Source: Candidatus Bathyarchaeota archaeon UBA185 (GTDB lineage Archaea; Thermoproteota; Bathyarchaeia; 40CM-2-53-6). From it: 13,983 bases of DNA. Both the position numbers and the translations under genes were made by a program. Under the pieces are notes generated by a model, which was not told the DNA's origin, did no database searches, and was given only the letters and a program-made list of their open reading frames with translations. The first letter of the stretch is position 1. Each line of letters begins with the position of its first letter. The stretch spans positions 2,824 through 16,806 of the forward strand of contig DAFH01000159.1 of NCBI GenBank assembly GCA_002495485.1. Reading direction: 5' to 3'. Positions 6,039-13,847 of this stretch are shown here, piece after piece.

Positions 6039-6590
6039 TCAGGAATGAGACTTCTCATACTCCTTCTTCAACAGACCCAGGACAATCGTGTCGTGGAACT
6101 TGTTGTCAAAGTAGACGTTCTCACGCAGTCTGGCTTCTTCCTTGAATCCCATCTTCTTGGCTAGGGCTATGCTCGCCTCGTGATCGTCATAGGTCCACCA
6201 TCCCGCCCGGTGCAAGTTCAACTGTCCAAAGCACTCTTTGAGCAGAAGATCAACCACCTCGGTCCCGTAGCCCTTTCGCCAGCAGTTCTTCACTCCAATC
6301 GCGAGCCCAACGTCTGCGCTTGTGAATCTCTTCCCCCATGCGTTGAATAATATTGAGCACCATCCGATCAGTTTCCTGCTCGATTTTTCCTCGATTCCGT
6401 ATCTCCGAGTGGTCAAATCCTCGCCTTTGATGACCTTCTCAAACTCGGCCGCCAAGGCTTCCATCGAGATTGCGTGATCAGGCTGCGAACGGGCGAGCCT
6501 CATTACTTCCTCGTCGTTCTGCCATTCGTGAATCAGCTTCAGATCGTCCCTCTCCAGTGGTCGGAGAAGGACGCGTTTGCCTGTGAGCAT
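6039..6590 (-). CDS. GNAT N-acetyltransferase, RimJ/RimL type
   Basis: This 183-residue protein opens with the typical LTGKRVLLRPLERDDL and continues through an acyl-acceptor domain to VGLAIGVKNCWRKGYGTEVV (94-113). The R-K-G-Y-G-T segment (105-110) is the acetyl-CoA pyrophosphate loop (Q/RxxGxG/A). LHRAGWWTYDDHEASIALAKKMGFKEEARLRENVY is the standard C-terminal motif B region in which SIAL..K.GF packs against CoA. Members acetylate protein N-termini, amino acids, polyamines or antibiotics; substrate cannot be told from sequence. It has its own TATA-like element and is followed downstream by the convergent membrane-protein gene. Confidence 0.92.
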   Translation of the reverse strand: MLTGKRVLLRPLERDDLKLIHEWQNDEEVMRLARSQPDHAISMEALAAEFEKVIKGEDLTTRRYGIEEKSSRKLIGWCSILFNAWGKRFTSADVGLAIGVKNCWRKGYGTEVVDLLLKECFGQLNLHRAGWWTYDDHEASIALAKKMGFKEEARLRENVYFDNKFHDTIVLGLLKKEYEKSHS

Positions 6591-6619
6591 TCTCTCGATG
6601 GCTCCCTTGTTTGGATTCG

Positions 6620-6630
6620 TCTAATATCCT
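6620..6630 (-). promoter_or_regulatory. TATA box for the acetyltransferase gene
   Basis: On the minus strand AGGATATTAG lies about 30-40 nt before the ATG at 6590, in the 83-nt gap after the methyltransferase gene. The position fits a short-leader transcript starting near 6600 and implies the acetyltransferase can be transcribed independently of the methyltransferase. Confidence 0.45.
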
Positions 6631-6673
6631 TGCTTCGTACTAGACTAAGGACCGCTCTTTCGGACCCTCCGCA

Positions 6674-7489
6674 TTATTGCTCAGACTTCTTTCCGACGTA
6701 GAGCAGGTGTTCTGCACCAGCATGAATTCCCGGGTCCTTGCTGAGCTTGTAGTTGAGCTCCACCCACGCGTCAAAAGCGGCTCCCTTCAACTCGTTGACC
6801 TTGTCCTCGATCATGCTAATTATCCCCTCGCACGCGACCATGTCCAATGTCTCGAACTTCTCGCTCTCCATCAACTGCCTAAGTTCTGCCGGATTCGCAA
6901 AATACGAGTCGGTAAAGCCGGCTGTGCCCTCGGACCCGGTTGCATGAGTGGTGGGACGCCAGACACCGGTCTTCAAGACCCTGCCAGCCTCTTGCAACCA
7001 TCCCGGCTCGTTCTTCGCAGCCCACCTGAAAGGTGCATAACGCGTGATAATACTCGCAAAGATGATTCCATCGGGCCTCAGCACTCTTCTAGCCTCTCGA
7101 ACTGCCTGCCGTCTCCTATCCTCATCCAGCAAATGATACAATGGACCCATCAAAAGAACCGCGCCGAAACTGCTATCGCTGAAAGAGTTCAAGTCAAGCG
7201 CTGTTCCGTGAACATAGTCTTTCAACACAACTCCTGACTTTGTCGCTTTCTCTTTCGCGAAATCGAGACATCGCTTGGAGAGATCTAGCAGGGTAATCCC
7301 GTAGCCGTGTTCGGCCAACGCAATCGAATATCGCCCGGGTCCCCCGCCAATATCCAACACCTCCGCCGGCGGTTTCGGTAGGTGTTCCTTGAGAGTCTTC
7401 AGGGTGATTGCCAACTCAGTCCGGTGCCGGTCGAGTCTGTCCCATTCGTTCTGCGCATTCCGGTCGTAGAATGCTTCTATCTCATCCAA
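6674..7489 (-). CDS. class I SAM-dependent methyltransferase
   Basis: A 271-residue Rossmann-fold methyltransferase. Motif I is VLDIGGGPGRYS (44-55), the SAM-binding glycine loop; the motif II acidic residue is Asp69 (ITLLDLS); motif IV is near FGAVLLMGPLYHLLDE, where 'GPLYHL' is typical of the Methyltransf_11/25 group; the post-motif helix REARRVLRPDG follows. The C-terminal 100 residues (TGSEGTAGFTDSYFANPAELRQLM...) resemble small-molecule methyltransferases with a 'cap' rather than RNA or protein enzymes. No substrate is predictable. It stands between the NUDIX and acetyltransferase genes, all on the same strand. I see no strong TATA box in the 67-nt gap before it, so read-through from the NUDIX gene is likely. 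Confidence 0.93.
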   Translation of the reverse strand: MDEIEAFYDRNAQNEWDRLDRHRTELAITLKTLKEHLPKPPAEVLDIGGGPGRYSIALAEHGYGITLLDLSKRCLDFAKEKATKSGVVLKDYVHGTALDLNSFSDSSFGAVLLMGPLYHLLDEDRRRQAVREARRVLRPDGIIFASIITRYAPFRWAAKNEPGWLQEAGRVLKTGVWRPTTHATGSEGTAGFTDSYFANPAELRQLMESEKFETLDMVACEGIISMIEDKVNELKGAAFDAWVELNYKLSKDPGIHAGAEHLLYVGKKSEQ

Positions 7490-7526
7490 AGAGGATACCG
7501 TTCCACAAACGACGGTGCCGAGTGAT

Positions 7527-7546
7527 TTTTCCTTTGCTAGGGAAAA
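7527..7546 (-). repeat. hairpin TTTTCC...GGAAAA between the NUDIX and methyltransferase genes
   Basis: TTTTCC pairs with GGAAAA, extended inward by a G-T wobble and a T-A pair, around a four-base loop; on the minus strand it starts 10 nt after the NUDIX stop. It is followed on that strand by AATCACT, without a T-run, so it could be an RNA processing or attenuation structure rather than a strong terminator. Confidence 0.3.
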
Positions 7547-7556
7547 GCCATCGTCA

Positions 7557-7997
7557 TCATCTCTGCATGTACTTGGCTATAGTGTTCCAGGTGAAAGAGT
7601 CGAGATCGCGGTTGAACGCAGCGCCCGGATATTCCCAGATATAATCCTGTAGCTCGTCCCGATCTAGCTTGACTTGCTGGTCGCCAACTCTGCAGAGGAA
7701 GTCGAAGAAGATGAAGTGCCTCTTTTTCCAAAACTCCTTCGCGAAGATCGCCTCCTGCATCAAGAGAAACTCGACGACCTCGACGTCGAGCCCGACCTCT
7801 TCCTTGACCTCGCGCCTAAGCGCCTCTTCCATTGTCTCGCCGACCTCGATGTGGCCGCCCGGTAGGGTGTATTTGTCGAACCACTTGTGGGACCTTGCGA
7901 GGAGAATCTTTCCTTCGTTGTTGACGATCAGAGCGCCGACCGTTGGCTCTGGATAGACTTGGTCTTGAGAAACTTGCTGTTTCAGAGCAGACGACAT
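7557..7997 (-). CDS. NUDIX hydrolase
   Basis: This 146-residue protein contains a complete NUDIX box, GHIEVGETMEEALRREVKEEVGL, at residues 48-70, matching Gx5Ex7REUxEExGU with no deviation. The glutamates in REVKEE bind the catalytic divalent metal. The preceding LLARSHKWFDKYTLPGG is the usual strand-loop entry to the box. Such enzymes cleave nucleoside diphosphate-linked compounds (oxidised dNTPs, ADP-ribose, NADH, dinucleoside polyphosphates); the C-terminal half (HFIFFDFLCRV...ELQDYIWEYP) is ordinary for the family and does not fix the substrate. It is the promoter-proximal gene of a leftward group with the methyltransferase and acetyltransferase and is divergent from the membrane protein gene at 8092. 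Confidence 0.94.
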   Translation of the reverse strand: MSSALKQQVSQDQVYPEPTVGALIVNNEGKILLARSHKWFDKYTLPGGHIEVGETMEEALRREVKEEVGLDVEVVEFLLMQEAIFAKEFWKKRHFIFFDFLCRVGDQQVKLDRDELQDYIWEYPGAAFNRDLDSFTWNTIAKYMQR

Positions 7998-8044
7998 GGG
8001 TCCCCACCGCTCATCGGAGGGGTTAGAGTCTTTCGCCTATTTCC

Positions 8045-8058
8045 GGCGGGATAAACCT
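8045..8058. promoter_or_regulatory. AT-rich element in the divergent NUDIX/membrane protein promoter region
   Basis: GGGATAAACCT on the plus strand (ATAAACCT at 8051-8058) lies about 35-40 nt before the TTG at 8092; its complement TTTATCCC (8048-8055 on minus) lies about 50 nt before the NUDIX ATG at 7997. One AT-rich site may therefore serve one or both directions. Spacing is better for the plus-strand gene, and this supports TTG 8092 over the upstream ATG at 7996 as its start. Confidence 0.4.
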
Positions 8059-8091
8059 AAGAGGAGCAGGCTGACAGTCAAGACTGAAAGT

Positions 8092-8421
8092 TTGAACAGG
8101 CTTCTCTGGATCCCCACTCTCAGCCTCTTCGCTTCGAACATTCTCGACAGAACAACGACATTCGTCGGGCTCTCAGCAGGATATCGTGAGACCAATCCGG
8201 CGCAGGCTTGGGTCTTGGCAAACATCCCGTTCTTCTTCTACCTCTCGGCCCTCCTCGTTCCGGGCGTGATCAGCCTCTTGCTAATCGCCGGTATCAGAAT
8301 TCTCGATGGACCCGATTTTCAAATGCAGCGACGAATCCTCCTGTCGTTCTTCTTTTTCCTCAGCGTCTACACCTGGATTCCCGTCGTGAGCAATCTGCTC
8401 ATTCTTCGAGGAACTAGCTAA
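8092..8421 (+). CDS. small membrane protein, DUF5658-like
   Basis: From TTG at 8092 this gives 109 residues; the frame stays open up to ATG 7996, but that extension overlaps the NUDIX start and contains the TATA-like element, so I reject it. Three or more hydrophobic helices are visible: about 5-27, 41-67 and 82-106. NILDRTTTFVGLSAGYRETNPAQAWVL (16-42) resembles the opening of DUF5658 proteins, where an Asp in the first helix and an E-x-NP turn before the second are conserved (here Asp19 and ETNP at 33-37). The function of that family is unknown. The gene is immediately upstream of the ABC exporter on the same strand, but the exporter has its own TATA box, so no functional link is claimed. 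Confidence 0.65.
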   Translation: MNRLLWIPTLSLFASNILDRTTTFVGLSAGYRETNPAQAWVLANIPFFFYLSALLVPGVISLLLIAGIRILDGPDFQMQRRILLSFFFFLSVYTWIPVVSNLLILRGTS

Positions 8422-8444
8422 GCCTCCTGAAAGAATTTCGCAAC

Positions 8445-8454
8445 GATAATAAAG
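8445..8454 (+). promoter_or_regulatory. TATA box for the ABC exporter operon
   Basis: GATAATAAAG lies 33-42 nt before the ATG at 8487, the clearest archaeal-like TATA element in the window. A short inverted repeat (GCCGA-AGCC-TCGGC, 8458-8471 region) lies between it and the start and might fold in the leader or bind a regulator. Confidence 0.55.
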
Positions 8455-8486
8455 CGGCCGAAGCCTCGGCTCTCCCGAAATATCCT

Positions 8487-9203
8487 ATGAGCCGATCGAC
8501 GAGCCCGTTCATCGTACAAGTAGACAACGTATGGAAGGTCTACCAGACCGGCTCTGTAAAAGTGGAGGCGCTCAGAGGAATCAACATGGGCGTCAAGAAA
8601 GGCGAGATGGTGGCGGTCATGGGACCCTCGGGCTGTGGCAAGACGACTCTCCTGAACTGCGTCTCGGGTCTCGACGATCTGTCAAAGGGCAAGGTGACCA
8701 TCGAAGGCGTTGACCTGGCGACGATGTCGGACGATCAAAAGTCTGAATTTCGCGCTAAGAGGATGGGCTTCATTTTCCAAGCTTACAATCTCATACCGGT
8801 CCTCACGGCGCAGGAGAACATCGAGCTTCCATTATTGCTGGCTGGTGTCCCGGAATCTGAGGCGCATGCAGCCGCGCTTGACGCGCTCAAGATGGTCGGC
8901 CTGACGGAGTGGAGATCGCACAAGCCGATGGAGCTCAGCGGAGGACAGCAGCAACGGGTAACCATTGCCCGCGCTCTCGTCAACAAACCCGCGATCGTCT
9001 GGGCTGACGAGCCGACTGGGAACCTCGACTCGGAGAACTCGCAAGAGATCATCAAGCTACTCCGGAGCCTCAACCAGCAATACTCACTGACGGTAGTGCT
9101 AGTAAGCCATGACTCGGCAATTGCTCAACAGACTGACCGAATCGTTCAGATGAGGAACGGCCAGATTGAGCGAGAGGTCAAACCGGTTATCGCCGCGAGC
9201 TAA
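8487..9203 (+). CDS. ABC exporter ATP-binding protein, MacB/LolD type
   Basis: This 238-residue nucleotide-binding protein shows Walker [10 protein letters not shown] (46-54), Q-loop Gln98 in [17 protein letters not shown], signature LSGGQQQR (150-157), Walker [13 protein letters not shown] (170-181, catalytic Glu175) and switch His208 in VSHDS. 'FQ.YNL.P.LTA.EN' and 'ADEPTGNLD' are hallmarks of the MacB/LolD/FtsE branch, which works by mechanotransmission with FtsX-type permeases rather than a classical transport channel. It is followed 24 nt later by such a permease, so the two form one exporter. In archaea, cargo is usually unknown; lipoprotein or peptide handling and antimicrobial efflux are candidates by family analogy only. 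Confidence 0.96.
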   Translation: MSRSTSPFIVQVDNVWKVYQTGSVKVEALRGINMGVKKGEMVAVMGPSGCGKTTLLNCVSGLDDLSKGKVTIEGVDLATMSDDQKSEFRAKRMGFIFQAYNLIPVLTAQENIELPLLLAGVPESEAHAAALDALKMVGLTEWRSHKPMELSGGQQQRVTIARALVNKPAIVWADEPTGNLDSENSQEIIKLLRSLNQQYSLTVVLVSHDSAIAQQTDRIVQMRNGQIEREVKPVIAAS

Positions 9204-9227
9204 CCCGTGGACCTTACGGTGTAGGTT

Positions 9228-12200
9228 TTGAGTAGCTCAAGTTCAAGACCATTTCTCACAGGTCTCACCGTCCTCGTCCTTGTCATAGCGCTTGGAGAGT
9301 CTCTAGCTCTCTTCCTCGACTATCAGAACAACCGTTTCTTGCAACAATACGTTTCGAATAACGGCTCGATCATAATAGAACAGACCGTTGGACTATTCTT
9401 GACAGCAGGCGCACTCGCCGCCACCACCTACAGGATTTCAACGGCCAAACCCACCGGACGAGTCGGTCGAGCATCACGCCGAATCACTTCTCTCTCGCCC
9501 TTGATCGTAGCGTTGATCGCGTTCGTGCTTTGGTTCGTTCTGTTCAGTCCGATTTTCGGAGGCTCGCTTACCAATCTCGAACTGTACGGTGTCGCAGTCC
9601 TTTTTCTCATAATGGCAGGACTAATGGTGAGAGATAGAATTACTGTAAAGATGAGTTTCAGAAACTTCACGCGCCGAAAGACCAGCATGGCTATCGTGAT
9701 TGCGGGACTTATGATCGGGACGGCGATGATATCAGGCTCACTCGTCACTGGCGACACCCTCACGAATCTGTTCACGAAGGGCGCGTACTACGGATACGGA
9801 TTCGCCGACGAGGTCGTATACTCACCAACACCTACTGGCTACCAATTCTTTCCAGCAAGCTATGTACACGAACTTTACGCTGGTCTCTCAAGCAATTCCT
9901 CGGCCAGTCTCTACCTTAGGGGAGTAACGCCTGAGATAATCAGCGCAGTGACCTCGATTGACACCGCTAATGGCGTAGTGCAACCTCTCATGACACTGAT
10001 AGGAACTTACGGTAATGCTTCTCAAGTTCTCGGCGACTTTCACTCCAGCGACGGGTCAGTAATCTCGTCCAGCATCAACGACAATCAAGTGATAGTCAAC
10101 GATAGAGCGGCTCGAGATCTAAACGCGACCGCAGGCGACCAGATCAAGGTGTTCTCTCCCACGAACTCATCGTTCTCCGTCTCGCTCAAGATCGTAGGGA
10201 TAGCTGTCTCCGATGCCCGAGGCTCATTCTCGCAAGGTGACGATGTATTCGTGACGATCAACACGGCACAAGTTCTGACCTTCCGCCCCGGCTCCGTGAA
10301 CTACGTCGCGATAACCAACACGGGTGGACTCCGAAATTCGATCCAGTACACCTCAGCGGTTGGGCTTGCAGCCAACACGACGCTCAATAACCTACAGCGA
10401 GCCAGCATTCAGCAATACCCGAATTTCGCATGCAAGACGAGCATGAACGCTCTAGGCAACTCCACGCCGTTCCTATGCGCTTACGGCGCGAAAATGGCAG
10501 CAGTCAACAGCGCAACCACAGGTGCCCAGAGCCTTTCGAACCTGTTCGAGGTGCTCAGCACAATCACGATACTGGCCGGAATAGTGCTCATCATCAACAT
10601 GTTCATCATGCTGGCGGAAGAACGCAAGTCAGAGATGGGCATGGCAAGGGCCGTGGGCATGAAGAGGGGTCAGCTGACCAAACTGTTTCTCTTCGAGGGG
10701 ACCCTATACGCTGCTGGCTCTTCACTGGTCGGGGTCTTCGTAGGGATCGGTATAGCGTACGGCATACTCTTCGCGTTCGGGCGAATCATCAGCGGCTTTT
10801 TCCCGGTCAGCTTCAGCGTAATACTCGACAGCTTCACATTCACGCCGACAAGCCTCTTCACAGCCTTCACTGAAGGTCTCTTCATTACTTATCTGACAAT
10901 TCTGCTCACGTCCTGGCGGGTCAGCAGACTCAACATAATCAGAGCAGTCAGAGATATTCCAGAACCTCCAAGAGGCATCAGAACTTACTGGAAACTCTTC
11001 ATCGTCGGTGTTGCACTGGCGGCGATTGGAATCCTCGTCTTTCAAGCCTCCTTCGCTGCCAAGTCAGCAATCGAGGAACTCGTTGGACCAAGCCTGGTCA
11101 TTTTTGGAGCGGGTCTGATTCTAGCTCGGTTCCTGCTCAACAGATACGCGTTCACGATCACCGGACTTGCACTGCTCGTCTACTGGTGTGTTCCAAACAT
11201 CTCTTTCAACAACAGCATCATTCAGAGCTACAGCTTCAACTCTCCGGAGATCTTGGTAGTTGGAGGAATGTTCATGGTTGCAGGAGCGATCCTTCTCGCA
11301 CTGTACAACACTGACGTCATACTGAGAATCCTTCGTGTATTCTATCAAGGGCGTAAGCGGCTCACAGTCATCTTCAAGACAGCGCTATCCTATCCTGGAG
11401 AAAAGAGATTCCGGACCGGAGCCACGGTTGCAATGTTCGCTCTGGTAATACTCTCAGTCGTGACGATCTCGTTTCTCACGGCGGAACAGAGCAACGCACT
11501 CAACAATGCCGTAACGCAGGACTCAGGAGGATACGACATCGTAGCACAAACGGGCGTCAATGTGACAAACTTGGCACCATACGTCAGTTCCGACACTAGT
11601 CTGAGCGGGAAGGTGGCGGCGGTGACCTCTTTCAACTCGACCGAAGTCAACGTCCACGACCTTACCTCTGGAATCGACTTCCAACAACAGACCCTGGCCG
11701 GAGCGGACCCGCATTCGACGGGTCAGACCAATTTCTTCACAAGCAACACGTTTCCAATGGTTCTGATGGCAGATGGGTACAAGACAGCCGCTGACGTGTG
11801 GAATGCCGTGATTGCGAACAGCTCCAATGTTGTCTGGTTTTATGGACAGGTGAACACTCGAGGACCCCCAACGGCAGCTCAAACCCCTGCCGCAGGCGAC
11901 CTACTGCAGCTCTACCAGTCACCTGATGGAGGTAAGACGATTTTCACTACCAAGGTCACGGTCGTTGGCGTGTTGAACAGTTTCTTGTTGGGCAACGGAA
12001 TTATCAGTACGAACCAGCTCCTCTACCAAGCCTTCCACGTTGGATCGGGAAACTTCGGACTTGTCAAGGTGACTAGTGGCGCAGACGCGTCCTCAGTGTC
12101 GAACATCATGAAGAGAGACTTTGCTCGGCTTGGAATGGCCACTACAGTCATACCTGTCATCATAAGCGACTTCATACAGATCGGCAACTCGTTCCTAGGC

Positions 12201-12584
12201 GTTTTCGAGGCATTCCTCGCCCTGGGGCTTGTGGTCGGGATCGCGGGTCTCGGAATCATATCCATAAGGTCGGTGGTGGAGAGGAGAAAAGAGATCGGCG
12301 TACTACGGGCTATCGGCTTCAGGAAGAGGATGGTGTTGTCCGCGTTTCTGCTCGAGAATAGCTACGTTGCGCTCTTGGGAATATTCATCGGAACAGTGCT
12401 CGGCATAGACCTTGGCTACGCGATAGCCACGAGTGCAGGGTCCGGTGTCACTTTCGTGATTCCTTGGTTATCGCTTCTCGAAATCATCGCCTTCAGCTAC
12501 GGACTCGCGGTCCTCACCACTCTAACCTCCAGTAGAAGAGCCGCAGGGATACCACCCGCCGAAGCGCTGAGATACACGGAATAA
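9228..12584 (+). CDS. large FtsX/MacB-type ABC exporter permease with two FtsX cores
   Basis: This 1118-residue membrane protein starts at TTG; GGTG 6 nt upstream is a fair ribosome-binding site. An N-terminal hydrophobic segment (9-32) and further helices (about 50-66, 88-140) precede a MacB-like entry (RNFTRRKTSMAIVIAGLMIG) and an extracytoplasmic domain to about 430. The first FtsX core spans about 434-575, with EERKSEMGMARAVGMKRGQ, the cytosolic loop that couples to the ATPase. A central block of helices (about 586-750) leads to a second extracytoplasmic domain (about 750-975). The second FtsX core (980-1118) contains ERRKEIGVLRAIGFRKR and ends PPAEALRYTE. Two cores in one chain make a full membrane half-set, so one permease with two ATPase copies is likely. 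The ectodomains are rich in Ser, Thr and Asn, with many N-x-S/T sites, fitting exposure outside the cell. Confidence 0.93.
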   Translation: MSSSSSRPFLTGLTVLVLVIALGESLALFLDYQNNRFLQQYVSNNGSIIIEQTVGLFLTAGALAATTYRISTAKPTGRVGRASRRITSLSPLIVALIAFVLWFVLFSPIFGGSLTNLELYGVAVLFLIMAGLMVRDRITVKMSFRNFTRRKTSMAIVIAGLMIGTAMISGSLVTGDTLTNLFTKGAYYGYGFADEVVYSPTPTGYQFFPASYVHELYAGLSSNSSASLYLRGVTPEIISAVTSIDTANGVVQPLMTLIGTYGNASQVLGDFHSSDGSVISSSINDNQVIVNDRAARDLNATAGDQIKVFSPTNSSFSVSLKIVGIAVSDARGSFSQGDDVFVTINTAQVLTFRPGSVNYVAITNTGGLRNSIQYTSAVGLAANTTLNNLQRASIQQYPNFACKTSMNALGNSTPFLCAYGAKMAAVNSATTGAQSLSNLFEVLSTITILAGIVLIINMFIMLAEERKSEMGMARAVGMKRGQLTKLFLFEGTLYAAGSSLVGVFVGIGIAYGILFAFGRIISGFFPVSFSVILDSFTFTPTSLFTAFTEGLFITYLTILLTSWRVSRLNIIRAVRDIPEPPRGIRTYWKLFIVGVALAAIGILVFQASFAAKSAIEELVGPSLVIFGAGLILARFLLNRYAFTITGLALLVYWCVPNISFNNSIIQSYSFNSPEILVVGGMFMVAGAILLALYNTDVILRILRVFYQGRKRLTVIFKTALSYPGEKRFRTGATVAMFALVILSVVTISFLTAEQSNALNNAVTQDSGGYDIVAQTGVNVTNLAPYVSSDTSLSGKVAAVTSFNSTEVNVHDLTSGIDFQQQTLAGADPHSTGQTNFFTSNTFPMVLMADGYKTAADVWNAVIANSSNVVWFYGQVNTRGPPTAAQTPAAGDLLQLYQSPDGGKTIFTTKVTVVGVLNSFLLGNGIISTNQLLYQAFHVGSGNFGLVKVTSGADASSVSNIMKRDFARLGMATTVIPVIISDFIQIGNSFLGVFEAFLALGLVVGIAGLGIISIRSVVERRKEIGVLRAIGFRKRMVLSAFLLENSYVALLGIFIGTVLGIDLGYAIATSAGSGVTFVIPWLSLLEIIAFSYGLAVLTTLTSSRRAAGIPPAEALRYTE

Positions 12585-12592
12585 TCGTAGAG

Positions 12593-12600
12593 ACTTATCT
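12593..12600 (+). promoter_or_regulatory. candidate TATA box for the uracil-DNA glycosylase gene
   Basis: ACTTATCT lies 33-40 nt before the GTG start at 12633, just after the permease stop. Its position matches the other short-leader promoters of the window, so the glycosylase is probably transcribed separately from the exporter. Confidence 0.4.
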
Positions 12601-12632
12601 GCCCAACAGACTCCCTATCGAGTCGACCTTCC

Positions 12633-13256
12633 GTGTCGCGAGAATTAGAGATTCTCGATTCCGAAATCAGGACTTGCACAAAGTGCGAGCTTCACAAGAA
12701 CAGAAAGAACGCCGTTCCGGGAGAAGGTCCCGCCGACGCGAAGATAATGTTCGTCGGTGAAGGTCCAGGCCAGAACGAGGACGAGCAGGGCCGACCGTTT
12801 GTCGGAGCCGCAGGCAAGTTGCTGACAGAACTCTTAGAATTGATCGGACTAAAGAGATCTGATGTCTTCATCACGAACATTGTCAAGTGCAGACCCCCGA
12901 ACAATCGGGCACCCAGAAAGCCTGAGATCCAAGCGTGTAATCCGTATTTGAAGGAGCAGATCAGACTGATCAAGCCCAAGATAGTCTGTGCGTTAGGCAC
13001 TCCCGCTATTGGGACACTCTTGGGAGAGGATCATTCTGCCACGAAGGTCCACGGAAAACCAGCTTCGAAAGGAAGCGTCACTATTCTGCCCATGTATCAT
13101 CCTGCAGCAGCACTATACGACGCAAGTCTAAGGGAGGTTTTGAGATCGGACTTCGGGATCCTCAAGAAACTACTTGACAACACTACCTCGCATGAAACTT
13201 CTACCAAGAAGAGCGAAGCAGGTGTCAGCCGAGAGACTCTCGAGAAATGGGTCTAG
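12633..13256 (+). CDS. type 4 uracil-DNA glycosylase with iron-sulfur cluster
   Basis: A 207-residue enzyme that removes uracil, the product of cytosine deamination, from DNA to start base excision repair. Family 4 features are clear: cluster cysteines Cys15 and Cys18 (CTKC), Cys86 (VKCRPP) and Cys102 (QAC), spaced as expected for a [4Fe-4S] ligand set; the uracil pocket and catalytic loop GEGPGQNEDEQGRPFVGAAG (42-61); and motif B HPAAALY with His156. The last 30 residues (TTSHETSTKKSEAGVSRETL) are polar and probably disordered, beyond the normal family end. The start is GTG, and no alternative upstream is better. The next gene begins 4 nt after the stop. Confidence 0.96.
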   Translation: MSRELEILDSEIRTCTKCELHKNRKNAVPGEGPADAKIMFVGEGPGQNEDEQGRPFVGAAGKLLTELLELIGLKRSDVFITNIVKCRPPNNRAPRKPEIQACNPYLKEQIRLIKPKIVCALGTPAIGTLLGEDHSATKVHGKPASKGSVTILPMYHPAAALYDASLREVLRSDFGILKKLLDNTTSHETSTKKSEAGVSRETLEKWV

Positions 13257-13260
13257 GATC

Positions 13261-13794
13261 ATGAAGGACAACGCAGGTCGAAGTCATCTGGGTTTCATGA
13301 AATCATTTGTCCCCACTGATTCAGACTCATCTCGGCAGACGCGCGAGAGACACTTGATCCCAGCCGATATTCTCCGAGCCCTAGGGATTCTCGCGGAGAA
13401 GATAGAACCGTCCGAAACGAGTTGGGCGATCACAGGCAGCACGAGCCTCGCCTTACAAGGAATCGACGTCATCCCAAACGACATTGACGTTTTGACCAAC
13501 GAGACTGGAGCCTACAGAATTGCAAGACTGTTTACCGACCAAGTGGTCAGCCCGACGAGCTTCAAGAAGTCAGAAAAGTATGAGTCACACTTTGGCCGAC
13601 TGGAGATCGAAGGCATCAGGATCGAAGTCATGGGAAACCTGCGAGTCTTTCGAGGTGGACGATGGTTGCCAATCATGACGCCTGAAACCAGAAAGCTCGT
13701 GACTGTCTCAGTTGGAGGTCATAATGTCCCCGTGGTCTCGATCGAATCGCAGAAGGAATCAGGGTATCTAGAAGAAAGATTAAAGAAAACCTAA
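13261..13794 (+). CDS. nucleotidyltransferase-fold (Pol beta superfamily) protein
   Basis: From ATG at 13261 the protein has 177 residues; the same frame is open further upstream, but that part overlaps the glycosylase gene. The core motif is WAITGSTSLALQGI (55-68) followed by NDIDVLT (73-79): the G-S turn and D-x-D metal pair (Asp74 presumably paired with Asp76) of minimal nucleotidyltransferases. A third acidic residue, Glu122 in GIRIEVMG, is on the expected strand. This pattern occurs in aminoglycoside nucleotidyltransferase-like and AbiEii-like proteins, which move a nucleotide to a small molecule, protein or tRNA. No partner antitoxin-like gene is seen, and no substrate can be named. Its 4-nt separation from the glycosylase suggests a shared transcript. 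Confidence 0.75.
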   Translation: MKDNAGRSHLGFMKSFVPTDSDSSRQTRERHLIPADILRALGILAEKIEPSETSWAITGSTSLALQGIDVIPNDIDVLTNETGAYRIARLFTDQVVSPTSFKKSEKYESHFGRLEIEGIRIEVMGNLRVFRGGRWLPIMTPETRKLVTVSVGGHNVPVVSIESQKESGYLEERLKKT

Positions 13795-13847
13795 CCCGGA
13801 AATGAGCATTTGCGAGGCCTGTTCCTAGTCGAGCAGGGTTGGTTTCG

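Noticed and set aside
6677..7237. A 186-codon plus-strand frame
   Set aside because: It is antisense to the methyltransferase, which has clear SAM-binding motifs. The plus-strand translation shows no conserved pattern.
7996..8091. Extension of the DUF5658-like gene to ATG 7996
   Set aside because: It would overlap the NUDIX start codon and include the putative TATA element. The extra residues are charged and not membrane-like.
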